Assembly: GCA_900315485.1 (NCBI GenBank)
Contig: OMZI01000018.1
Span: forward strand, 1-64,000
Source of the DNA: an uncultured Eubacteriales bacterium
GTDB taxonomy: Bacteria > Bacillota > Clostridia > Peptostreptococcales > Anaerovoracaceae
DNA length: 64,000 bases
Direction: 5' to 3'
The position numbers and the translations under genes are program-made. The notes under the pieces are model-generated. The model saw only the letters and a list, made by a program, of their open reading frames with translations, searched no databases and was not told the DNA's origin. Of the stretch, positions 16,411-25,300 are shown piece after piece (within the stretch, counting starts at the first letter, position 1; each line of letters opens with the position of its first letter).

Positions 16411-17268
16411 CTATTTCAGACCAGCTTCCTCTACCGCTTTGATGAAGCGCTTCGAATCGGTTACATTTCCGAATACACCGCCCTGCATCTTGATTGATTT
16501 GATTGCAGCAGCGTGATTGCCCATATCAGTTGCACCAGTTCCATCTTTCATAAGGATGCACCAATAACCGTAGTCATTTGCCTCTCTCATGATTGTGTGT
16601 ACACAAACATCTGTTGTGATTCCGCAGATTACAATGTGTGTAATTCCCAGATTCTTCAGGACCATATGCAGAGTACTGCATCCAAAGGCTCCTTTTCCGG
16701 CCTTATCGATTACTCTCTCACCTTCAATAGGATATACGTACTCGTTGATATCCCAGTTAGGTTCTCCTCTTACGAGAAGTCTTCCAAGACCATCCTTAGG
16801 AATATCTCCGATTCCTACGCCATCACCGATGATCTTACTTCTCAGCACTTTATTAAATGGTGCATCAGACAGATCCGGTTCATGTCCCTCTCTTGTGTGG
16901 ATAACCTTGATATCAGTGCCGCGGATTGCTTCAAGAGCATTATGGATTGGCTCAAGAGCAGCAGCAGTGTTGTTGAGGTCGTATCCCATTACATCTACGT
17001 ATCCATTCTTTCCGCAGAAGTCGATCTGCATGTCTACGCTGATAAATGCTGTTCTAGCAGAGTCCATTTCGACATATGCTGTGTCTCCGAAATTAGGACA
17101 GTCTTCAACTTCTACCTTGAACAGCTTTCCGATTGGTTCACCATAGAGCCATGTCGGGAACTCAAATGTCTTAGTTTCTTTGAATTTTTCGTATGCTTCT
17201 TCTACTTTCTGCAGCTTTTCATCACGAACTTTTCCATAAAATGGTTCATATTTTCTAATATCTGACAT
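16411..17268 (-). CDS. Isochorismatase-family hydrolase, biuret-hydrolase-like
   Basis: A 285-residue cysteine hydrolase of the isochorismatase fold. In the longer reading from 17286 the catalytic triad is D85 (ISVDMQIDF), K195 (RVIDKAGKGAF) and C228 (GITTDVCVHT); the spacing 110/33 is close to what I recall for BiuH of Rhizobium (D36, K142, C175). Further BiuH-like stretches are HTREGHEPDLSD, MREANDYGYWCILMKD and GATDMGNHAAAIK, then MQGGVFG. BiuH turns biuret into allophanate and ammonia. The ATG at 17268 follows AAGGAGAAGTAAA. RutB-type ureidoacrylate hydrolase and carbamoylsarcosine hydrolase are alternatives but fit less well. Confidence 0.8.
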   Translation of the reverse strand: MSDIRKYEPFYGKVRDEKLQKVEEAYEKFKETKTFEFPTWLYGEPIGKLFKVEVEDCPNFGDTAYVEMDSARTAFISVDMQIDFCGKNGYVDVMGYDLNNTAAALEPIHNALEAIRGTDIKVIHTREGHEPDLSDAPFNKVLRSKIIGDGVGIGDIPKDGLGRLLVRGEPNWDINEYVYPIEGERVIDKAGKGAFGCSTLHMVLKNLGITHIVICGITTDVCVHTIMREANDYGYWCILMKDGTGATDMGNHAAAIKSIKMQGGVFGNVTDSKRFIKAVEEAGLK

Positions 17269-17297
17269 TTTACTTCTCCTTTTCATTATTCAACAGA

Positions 17298-18617
17298 TTA
17301 AGCGGCTGCATCACTCTTCTTATCACGGAACACTACCTGCTCCATTATTATGACAAGAATGATAACCATGATTACTGGATTCTTAAACAGTGTGCCTACC
17401 AATCTAGGAACTGTTTCGAAGAAAGTATCCGGAAGGAAATTCAATCCGAATGAAAGGAATACCGAGAATCCTACAATGAATATTTCACGAGTTTCAAACT
17501 TTGGAGCATGTGCCCAGTTGTCTGCACCAATACCGATAAGTGTGCTGGCAACACCAAGGAGTACCGCTCCGGCGATTGCGTCAGGCATTGCTGCCATCAT
17601 TCCTCCAACTTTTCCGAAGAAGGATAAAACAATAAATACGATACTTGCTACTATGATGAATACTCTGGAAGCTACTTTTGTCAGGAGCAGGAATCCGAGA
17701 TTTTCACCGTAAGATGTGTTTGACGGAACACCGAAGATAGATGCAAGAACACCCTCAACGAGACCGAAGACTGAGAAATAACGAACTTCGTCCTTCTTTT
17801 CCATCTCTACTCCGAGAATTCCGGTGTAACCTTGAACATTTCCGTACAAGTTAACTGCAGAGAAGATGTTTACGATTATCATTGTTACCACCAGATCTAC
17901 AGGAGGCATCGATAAACCATAAGGGAATGGCTTAGGAATTGTGAATGTAGGCATCATTCTTACAAGTTCCCAGTCGAATTTTCCCATGGCTATGAATACT
18001 ATGTATCCAAGCACGATCGTAATTAGAACCGGAATTGAAGCTATCAGACCTTTTCCTTTCAACGAGAGATATCCACATAGCAATGCCAGGAGAATTCCTA
18101 CGAAGAACGGAGCTGTTGCATTTTGGTTCGCTATCATGCTGACACCTGTTGTACTGGTGGTCAGACCTACCATCATGATCATTGATCCGGATACTAACGG
18201 CGTCCAGACTGCACCGATCTTACTGATAAGTCCTAAAGCTCCCAAAGCTGCAACGACGAGTCCTGCAATAATATATGCGTTGAAAGCCTGAAGCGCATAC
18301 TCTTTGCCTCCAACTGAAAATGCTGCAACGATCGCAAGTGAAGGAATGATATTCGGTCCACAGACCATCGACAGCCGATGACCAAATAAGGTTTGTAACA
18401 AAGTAGCTACACCGATAATGAAAACCACTCTTACCATGTACATACCCATCTCAGAGCCGGTCATCTCAAGTCCTTTACCTACTACTGAGTATCCCCAGAC
18501 AACAGGGTAGAACATTATCATGACCCATTGAGCTGAATAAATAATGGCATCTTTGACAGATCTAGGCTTTTCTTCTAGACCATATACCAGCTGAATAGTA
18601 CTATTGGTTTTTTTCAA
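17298..18617 (-). CDS. NCS2 (uracil/xanthine) family permease
   Basis: A 439-residue transporter with about fourteen membrane helices of the nucleobase-cation symporter-2 family. Typical parts are the QTLFGHRLSMVCGPNIIPSL segment (TM3) and GVPSNTSYGENLGFLLLTKV (TM10; usually PxTxxSxN). The glutamate in SYGEN, where many members have S-Q-N, may alter substrate choice. Thirty bases separate it from the downstream hydrolase gene, so both are probably co-transcribed. In context it could import a ring-shaped N-rich compound such as a purine, pyrimidine or s-triazine that feeds the hydrolase. The substrate cannot be read from sequence. Confidence 0.88.
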   Translation of the reverse strand: MKKTNSTIQLVYGLEEKPRSVKDAIIYSAQWVMIMFYPVVWGYSVVGKGLEMTGSEMGMYMVRVVFIIGVATLLQTLFGHRLSMVCGPNIIPSLAIVAAFSVGGKEYALQAFNAYIIAGLVVAALGALGLISKIGAVWTPLVSGSMIMMVGLTTSTTGVSMIANQNATAPFFVGILLALLCGYLSLKGKGLIASIPVLITIVLGYIVFIAMGKFDWELVRMMPTFTIPKPFPYGLSMPPVDLVVTMIIVNIFSAVNLYGNVQGYTGILGVEMEKKDEVRYFSVFGLVEGVLASIFGVPSNTSYGENLGFLLLTKVASRVFIIVASIVFIVLSFFGKVGGMMAAMPDAIAGAVLLGVASTLIGIGADNWAHAPKFETREIFIVGFSVFLSFGLNFLPDTFFETVPRLVGTLFKNPVIMVIILVIIMEQVVFRDKKSDAAA

Positions 18618-18715
18618 CTATCCTCTCCTCCTTCCATATGTAATTTTTACATTTCGAAACGATCATTACATATATTATATTTGCGTCATTTTCATATACC
18701 ATTTCCCAGGTAGAT

Positions 18716-18761
18716 AAAAAAAGAGGTTGCTATTATCCCTGAGGGATAATAGCAGTCCTCG
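18716..18761 (-). terminator. Terminator after the PucR-type regulator
   Basis: An 11-bp perfect stem (GCTATTATCCC/GGGATAATAGC) with a 3-base loop, extended by GAGG/CCTC outside, then TTTTTTTATC on the minus strand. It separates the regulator from the permease transcript. Confidence 0.9.
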
Positions 18762-18794
18762 ATTGTTTATACTTGAGATGCAAATTCTGACTTA

Positions 18795-20348
18795 TTACTT
18801 TTCGTAATAATCCGATTCATTCAGCCTGAATAATTTGACTGCAAGAAACAGCTTATTTTGATTCTTTCTAGTTATTTTTTTATCCAGTATTTGTTCAATC
18901 TTGTTCTTTCTGTATGCCATCGTTTTGGGGTGTATGAACAGCCTTTTGGCAGCATCTGCATCGCTTTCTTCCGAAACTAATGTCTCCAGCGTTTTAAGTA
19001 AGCTTTTGTTGTTTTCATCATCATACTTAATCAGGCTGCCGATCTCTTTATAAATAAAATTTTTCCTCACAGTATCTAACTGTATTCCTGACAGAACAGC
19101 ATCGATATTCAGGTCATCAAACAAAAGCACCGAGTCTTCTTGATTATCATGTAAAGCAAGATCTATTATCCTCTGTGCTTCCTGATATTGTTCCCTGATC
19201 TTCAGCGCATTATCACCGACACTGCTTATTCCTATTATTACGATGATATCCGGTATTTGTGTCTTTATTCTGATAACAAGTTCCTCATATGTTTTTTTAA
19301 TATCTGAAGGATCAATATGATTTGAAAAGTACAGGTGTATCAATCTGTTCTGAAATATGGTAACAACAGGCAAAACGCTTTTTGCTACACCATGTTCGTA
19401 TAAAATATCGGATAAACAAGACTGGACTATGTCAAATTCTGACTGTTCTGACTTATTGGTCTTGAGAATGCATACTATACATGATTTGTTGAAATCCACC
19501 CCCAGATATGAGACTTGCTCTATCTTTTTATTAGAAATTGTTCCTCTTCCAAGCAAAAGATCATTCAGAATATGCTCTCTTTTCTGTATCATGCCTCTGT
19601 ATGATGACTGGAAAAGAATCATGATTATTGCAGGAATTGAATTATCTATCTCCAGTAAATCGTCCTTAATGTCTCTATCTCCGGATACTCTTATAACAAT
19701 GATCGCATGGACATTCCCGTCATAAACGATTTGACGCTCATAACTGATACTGACATCATCAAATAAATCTACATTATTCTGCGCAAGAACAGCACCGTAA
19801 GCATTCTTAATTACGACCTCTCCTCTGAACCAATTTGCAAGCAGAGAAGAAACTTCCTGTATATTTCCGCCACTAAGTGCCAGCTTCTGTATTTGTGCAG
19901 ACAGCATCTCCTTAGGATGCCCTCCGCTGGAATAATCTATTACATGTGAAAAAAAGTCCAATATTATTTGATCGAACTGAGCATAATGCGGGAGGGAAAT
20001 AATAGGAAATCCAAGTTCATCTGCAAGATGAATAACGTTCTCAGGAATCGTTTTAATGAAACGACTTAATTTGAAGGCTATTCCGCAAACATTCTTTTCA
20101 TTCAAATCTGCAATTAGCGTTTCCATTTCTTCCGGCTTATCCTTGAATGGATAGCCGGTAGTTAAAATCAACTCATTCTCACTTACCCAGTTTGAAATAT
20201 CCGGGACTTCCATGACATTAACCAATTTGACATTCCTGTTCATGCCTGATTTTCCCGCAATAATACTTGCACCAGAAAAACAATCGAAGCGCATTGCCTC
20301 GCTGAGAGTTAATTCTGACGAGAAAAACGCAGCAGACTTCTTGCTCAT
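18795..20348 (-). CDS. PucR-family transcriptional regulator
   Basis: A 517-residue regulator with an N-terminal PucR sensor domain (KLVNVMEVPDISNWV, ELILTTGYPFKD, CGIAFKLSRF, about residues 35-140), a GGDEF-like middle (about 285-415), and a C-terminal helix-turn-helix (AAKRLFIHPKTMAYRKNKIE, about 460-510). Relatives control purine or other N-compound catabolism. It has its own terminator and lies directly upstream of the permease operon in the same direction, so it is likely to regulate permease, hydrolase and pump genes. The effector is unknown; allantoin, purine or ring-cleavage products are possible. Confidence 0.88.
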   Translation of the reverse strand: MSKKSAAFFSSELTLSEAMRFDCFSGASIIAGKSGMNRNVKLVNVMEVPDISNWVSENELILTTGYPFKDKPEEMETLIADLNEKNVCGIAFKLSRFIKTIPENVIHLADELGFPIISLPHYAQFDQIILDFFSHVIDYSSGGHPKEMLSAQIQKLALSGGNIQEVSSLLANWFRGEVVIKNAYGAVLAQNNVDLFDDVSISYERQIVYDGNVHAIIVIRVSGDRDIKDDLLEIDNSIPAIIMILFQSSYRGMIQKREHILNDLLLGRGTISNKKIEQVSYLGVDFNKSCIVCILKTNKSEQSEFDIVQSCLSDILYEHGVAKSVLPVVTIFQNRLIHLYFSNHIDPSDIKKTYEELVIRIKTQIPDIIVIIGISSVGDNALKIREQYQEAQRIIDLALHDNQEDSVLLFDDLNIDAVLSGIQLDTVRKNFIYKEIGSLIKYDDENNKSLLKTLETLVSEESDADAAKRLFIHPKTMAYRKNKIEQILDKKITRKNQNKLFLAVKLFRLNESDYYEK

Positions 20349-20468
20349 TATTACCTCCTTCCTTCAAAAAATACAGTAATCACATATTACTATTAATGAT
20401 TTATATACTTATATCACATTTGTCCAAAAAATACTCCTTATGATTATATTTTACAATTCTTAGAGTGT

Positions 20469-20501
20469 CAGGGAGACGAGGGGACGGTTCTCTGTCTCCT
20501 G
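20469..20501. repeat. REP-like hairpin with GGGGACGGTTCT loop
   Basis: Stem CAGGGAGAC/GTCTCCTG, with one bulge, around a loop containing GGGGACGGTTCT. The same loop occurs at 43482-43498 and, inverted, at 51320-51330, each time within a different stem. Confidence 0.65.
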
Positions 20502-20601
20502 CAGCTTAGCATCATGCAGCGCGCCGCCCGGTCCGGCATTTTGAGGTGGATGCGGCGCCGTCTGATCCAGAATGGAGGCAGATGCGGACTATGCGGTTTA
20601 G

Positions 20602-20652
20602 AGCGCGCGCGAGATATGGAACCTTGACAAGTGTTGTACTCTCGCGCGTGCT
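20602..20652. repeat. GC-rich inverted repeat
   Basis: Arms AGCGCGCGCGAGA and TCTCGCGCGTGCT pair in 12 of 13 positions around a 25-base loop containing TTGACAAGTGTTGTAC. Meaning unknown. Confidence 0.6.
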
Positions 20653-21005
20653 TAGTTGAGCCTCTGGCTGACTTCATCAGGCAGAATTATTGTGATCATT
20701 CGGCCGGATCTGTGGATTTGATGTCACAATGTACGAAGTCTGTCGATGTGAAACGCTATAAGCTATGAGAGACTTCATACAGAATCACTGATTTGATGCC
20801 TTAATGGCCGAAGTGCACAGATGCATGAGCCTTTGAACAATAACATCATTGGGCCATCCTGATATCAAAAGTCCTGTTTCGTATGAATATCTGCGCTGAG
20901 TGGCACACTCTATCTATAGCACTTCGTCTATCTTGACCTCAAAAACCCATTTCTGCCCGAAGTCTGAGCATTGAAATGATAGTACAGTGCCTTTAGCTAA
21001 ACGTT

Positions 21006-21098
21006 CCGGTCTGCTCAGGGAGCCCCGCGCTGGCGGCGGGCTCATGCCCTGCCCGGACGCCAGCTGTAAAGCGAGGGCGATCGGCTAGCAGACCCCGG
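21006..21098. ncRNA. Possible structured RNA or folded DNA site
   Basis: CCGGTCTGCT at one end pairs with AGCAGACCCCGG at the other. Inside are CAGGG/CCCTG enclosing AGCCC/GGGCT, and CCGGACGCC against GGCGATCGG. The result is a two-branched structure of about 90 bases in a gene-free stretch. No known RNA family is recognised; strand is undecided. Confidence 0.3.
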
Positions 21099-21196
21099 GA
21101 GCTCAAATGAGAGCGACCGGCAGTTAATGGCACAATAAAAGTGCGGGTTCCAAAAGGTTCCCGCATCGAGCCGTAATAGTTTAACTAATTTTACTT

Positions 21197-21991
21197 CTAT
21201 TTCTTCTTGGTAAGCTCTTTAATTCTTTTCAAAACCAGGATAAACCAGCCCCGTATTTCATTATTCAATTCATATGGTCCTGACCAATGAGTAAGTCCTC
21301 TCCAGTACGAAAAGGCTGCTGAGCCAAGCAAGTCTACGTCATTAATCTCATTAATTACACTTTGGAGTTTATTATTATAGACATTGAAACAACCAGGATA
21401 CAGTCTTAAGAATTCAGCACCTCCATCCATTTGAAAGCCCAACTTAATGCATTCCTCTCCGAATAAATAGTCAAAATCCTGAGCTTTCATATTATCGGCA
21501 GAGAAATACTTTATCCACTTTTCAGCGAATAAGTAGATTTCTTTCTTCCCCTCATAATCCGGAGAGAGGTCACCATCAAATCCAAACAGCCCGTAAACAG
21601 GAATATACCTTCTCATTATTTTCGTAACTGACACTGGCTTGTTTCCGTATGAAATACCTGCTTCATTACCGATTAATGAGCCAGACAGGATCTTCAAGAT
21701 ATAACCTGATTCGGCGATTGTTAATTTCCAATATCCGCAGTCAGTAACATCTTCCATAATGTCCATGCTTTCTACCAACCATAGCAGGAATTGCGCCTTC
21801 CACGGTCCTATATTGAGTTGCTTCCTTCTGCAGAAACCTTTTCCCTCTACATATTGCCTGTAATTTCTGGCAGAGAACCAGACCCTACCGGATTCAGCAA
21901 CCGTAAGGCGTTGTTCTATTTCTTCCATCCCTTTTGGGGCAGGTCCATAGCGCAGATTGTTACATATTAATTTAAAACTTCGAGTTCCCAT
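21197..21991 (-). CDS. Hypothetical protein
   Basis: A 264-residue soluble protein, not recognised. It has many aromatic residues, and two stretches repeat a theme: RLTVAESGRVWFSARNY and WKLTIAESGYILKIL. The C-terminal part (AAFSYWRGLTHWSGPYELN, then a helical RGWFILVLKRIKEL) looks like a compact domain. The ATG is 7 bases after the stop of the truncated gene before it, so the two formed a unit. Codon use is AT-richer than in the core genes. A role in defence or a toxin-immunity pair is conceivable from the setting but not supported by a motif. Confidence 0.6.
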   Translation of the reverse strand: MGTRSFKLICNNLRYGPAPKGMEEIEQRLTVAESGRVWFSARNYRQYVEGKGFCRRKQLNIGPWKAQFLLWLVESMDIMEDVTDCGYWKLTIAESGYILKILSGSLIGNEAGISYGNKPVSVTKIMRRYIPVYGLFGFDGDLSPDYEGKKEIYLFAEKWIKYFSADNMKAQDFDYLFGEECIKLGFQMDGGAEFLRLYPGCFNVYNNKLQSVINEINDVDLLGSAAFSYWRGLTHWSGPYELNNEIRGWFILVLKRIKELTKKK

Positions 21992-21997
21992 ATTACA

Positions 21998-22346
21998 TCA
22001 GCCTAATTCTCGAATTGCCTGAACTATCTGCTGTACTATATCCTCACATACCTTATGATACGGGGTATCTATAGGTGGGATCAGTGCCAAGCAAGGTTTA
22101 TTTTGCCATTTTTCAGCAATCTGATATGATTCTTTGCTACCAAACCATGCTCTTATACTATCGTTCAATTCCCATCGCGAATCAGTTATACTCAGCCAAA
22201 ATGGAGTTGCAATTGACTCGGCATCTTCCCAATTTGCTTTATCAAATAATATGCCGCAACAATAGTCTTCTATCTTGATATATCTTGCATAGCCATTCGG
22301 ATAGCGCGTAGCCCTGAGTCTTTTTGTCGATGTTTCAAGTTCAGGT
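21998..22346 (-). pseudogene. 3' fragment of an unknown gene at the insertion edge
   Basis: An open frame of about 115 residues runs from the adhesin break to a TGA at 21998: ETSTKRLRATRYPNGYARYI, then FWLSITDSRWELNDSIRAWF and EDIVQQIVQAIRELG. It has no start codon; the adhesin coding sequence replaces its 5' part at about 22345. It was co-directional with the 264-residue gene seven bases downstream. This fragment is the right edge of the foreign segment. The family is not recognised. Confidence 0.6.
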
Positions 22347-25300
22347 TAGGCGAGAGGTTTCTGTATTCAACAGTATCGATCACTACAGCATGCTCACCTG
22401 CAAGCACATTATGACTTCCGGACTTCTTATCCAGAGCTGTGGTGGAAGCGATGCCGCCGTAATGGATCGTCTGGCCCTCATCATCGATATCTTCGTGTTT
22501 CTGGAGTTCGACAGGAACTGCGTCAGCTTCTACGTCGTGTACCTTGTTTGTCCGGTACAGCTTCTCGAATGCTACCGTTGTAGTTTCCCTGGTGAACTGT
22601 GAAGAGTCTACCCTGAATTCAAGCTCGATAGTCATTTCATCGCCGTCAGCAGTAAAGTCCTTCTCAGCTGTGATCTCTTCGCCGTCAGCGTCCTTGACCG
22701 GCTCACCTGTCGCCCGGTCCATGAGCACACCGGAGATCCTGTACTGTCTGCCTTCATAGAGACCTGTGACCCTGACCTCGTCCTTTACAGTCTCCTCAGT
22801 GGAATATCTGCCAACGTGCCCGTTTGTCTCGGCATCTGTTGCTGTCGTGCCGATGGTGATCGGCTTGTTCTTCATCTCAACAGTGTTCTTGATCGTGTCT
22901 GACTTGACCTCGAATTCGACATCCTCCGCCACATCATATCCGTAAGGCGCTGTGATTTCACGGAGAGTGTACTTTCCGTCCTTAAGGCCCTGTGTCTCGT
23001 CATGGAGTGCAACGATATCGTGAGGCTCATCAGTTGATGTCCATTCTTCGACTACATTGCCCCCGGAATCTATGACCTGAAGAAGTGCGCCCGGAAGTTC
23101 CTCGCCTGTAGTGATATCAGTCTTGCTGACGTATGTGTGATGCGGTTTTTCCGGTGATGTTACCGCGTAAGTGAAGCTACCGGTATTGATCTCGATAGCT
23201 CTGGCAACGATAATGTGCCTTCCGTCTTCATATTTTCCCGGTATGTCATTGAGATACATTGCATCGACAGTGTAGCCCGGTGATGCTTTTACCTCTTCTA
23301 CATAGTAACGGCCCAGTGCGAGATCTTCACCTTCAAGGTCTGCAGATAATTCGCCGTGTCCGTTTTCATCGGTAACGATAGTCCCGACTTTTGCAGGCTG
23401 AGTCAATCTCGGATCATCGAATAAGACTTCATATTCTGCGCCCGCCAGTGAGCCGGCAACATAGTTTCTGTCTGCGCCCTGTGCCTCTGCTTTGTCGGTT
23501 TCTGCGTCTTTCTTATCGATGACGATCTTTACCGACTGGGGTTTCTCATGATTGACAACATCGTTCTCGGATCCGACTGCAAATGTGAGATCTGAGGCGC
23601 TCCTGGAATTTATCTCTCTTTTCGCGTCCGATCCGTTTGTAGGCTGATATACCTTGCCGTAATATACGGTCTCATCTCTTGCGATACCCTTAGGCGCTTC
23701 TATTTCTTCCAGTGTGAAGACGCCCAACGGGAGAATCCGAGCATCTTTTCCACCGATTTTGCCGATATAGAATTCAGACCCTTCAACAGGGGCGTCTGAT
23801 GTGAAATCGATTCCCGCATACGGTTCATTCGTTTCTGCGTTTATTTTCTTTACTGTTTTGAAGGTCCAGCTCCTCTTAGGCTTGCCGGAAACACTTGCTG
23901 TGGACGGATCTACGTCATAGTAGCTGATCTTATACTTTGCACCCAGTAGATTCTTCCAGCCGTTATTACCGGTCTTGTCTGTCTTCCTGAGCTTGAACAG
24001 CGGTCCATACGTCGGCTCCTCAGTCGACTTTATCTCGTACGGTTCTGTCTTGGTATGGTTGAGGTTTAGCGTGACGCGTGCGGCATTTTGAATGTTATTA
24101 TTGAGTTTTTCATCCAGCTTGAACCCCTTCGAAGCTGTGACTTCCTTCGCATAGTATGTGCCCGGCTTCATCTCGAGCACATCTGTCTCGCCTTTTGCAT
24201 TGGTAGTCAGGATCGCGTCTTTGTCTCCGGCGAAGGTCTTAGCCTGCTTTTTGCATGCTTCATCCGTATACAGCCTATATACCGCACCTTCGAGCGTGTA
24301 GTTGTTTGGTGCTTCAGTAAGGAAGTTTGTATTGGTGTCAGCAGCTTCCTTTGTGAGCGTTACATATGCCTTCTTAGGTATCTCCGTCGAGTTGAATACG
24401 GCCGGATGATTTTCATCATTGTCAGTCGTTACTGTGATGCCCTTTCCGCCGTTTACATTTTTATCGATTTCGAATCCTGGTGATGCCGTCATCTCTTTTG
24501 CATAGTATGTTACATTCGGATCTACTTCAGCAACATTCGTCTCGCCGTTTTCCTTTGTTGTGAGGACGATATTGTTACCGTGTACATCCTTGGCTCTTTT
24601 AGCGCAGGTTGCATCCGTGTACAGATAATATACGGCACCTGCAAGTGAGTATTCAGGAAGGCTTAGTACATCCTGGCTGGATGATACTTTCTTCACCTTT
24701 GCGAAGCCTGATGTCTCGATCCTGAATTTGTAAACGCTGCAGGCATTCTGTTCTCCGTTTCCGCCTGTCTGGACAAAAGCGAGCACGACATAGTCGCTGC
24801 CAACACCGAGGCATGTTACATAGAATGATGAATTTCCTTCGCCTTCATCGCCTGCAGCCTCATCGAGGTGGTTACAGGATGCGCAAAGCCAATAATCATA
24901 ATATGCAGATGTTGCACTTCCTCCCTGTGCAGCTGCGATCTGCTCTGAGGTGATGACTACATCACCGTTACTTCTTCCTGCATTAGCTCCGGACGAAACA
25001 AGGCTTGTCGACGCTCCTTCGATCCTCTTAGGGAAGGTGAACGCAAAGTTGTTTACTCCGCCAAGACCATTGTTTTTCTGGGATGATCCTTCTACTCCTG
25101 TATTGTTTTTCGATAGCTCAAGATAGTTCTGATACAGAAGGAGCCATTCATAGATCGTCTTTGTTTGTTCTTCTTCTGCGATAGCATTCCAGAATGTGAC
25201 TTTTTCGGAAGCACTGTCTATAGTCGGCTCTCCGGACTTTCTCGGGTCTATATCCGATGCTACTGCGTATGACGAGTATGCCCATGTCGCTGACATGTGC

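Larger units (their letters stand above)
20349..21196. other. 848-bp gene-free, repeat-rich region
   Basis: No convincing gene. It holds a REP-like hairpin (20469-20501), a GC-rich inverted repeat (20602-20652), and degenerate direct repeats with the pattern GATTTGATG...CGAAGT at 20715 and 20790, exactly 75 bases apart, with a weaker third at 20935. A compact, branched inverted-repeat block follows (21006-21098), then a GCGGGTTCC/GGTTCCCGC hairpin (21142-21163). Base composition changes sharply at about 20465. The open frame at 20468-20677 lacks protein-like character. Confidence 0.6.

Noticed and set aside
20468-20677. 69-residue open frame on the minus strand
   Set aside because: It is within a GC-rich inverted-repeat region, has biased Arg/His/Pro composition and no ribosome site.
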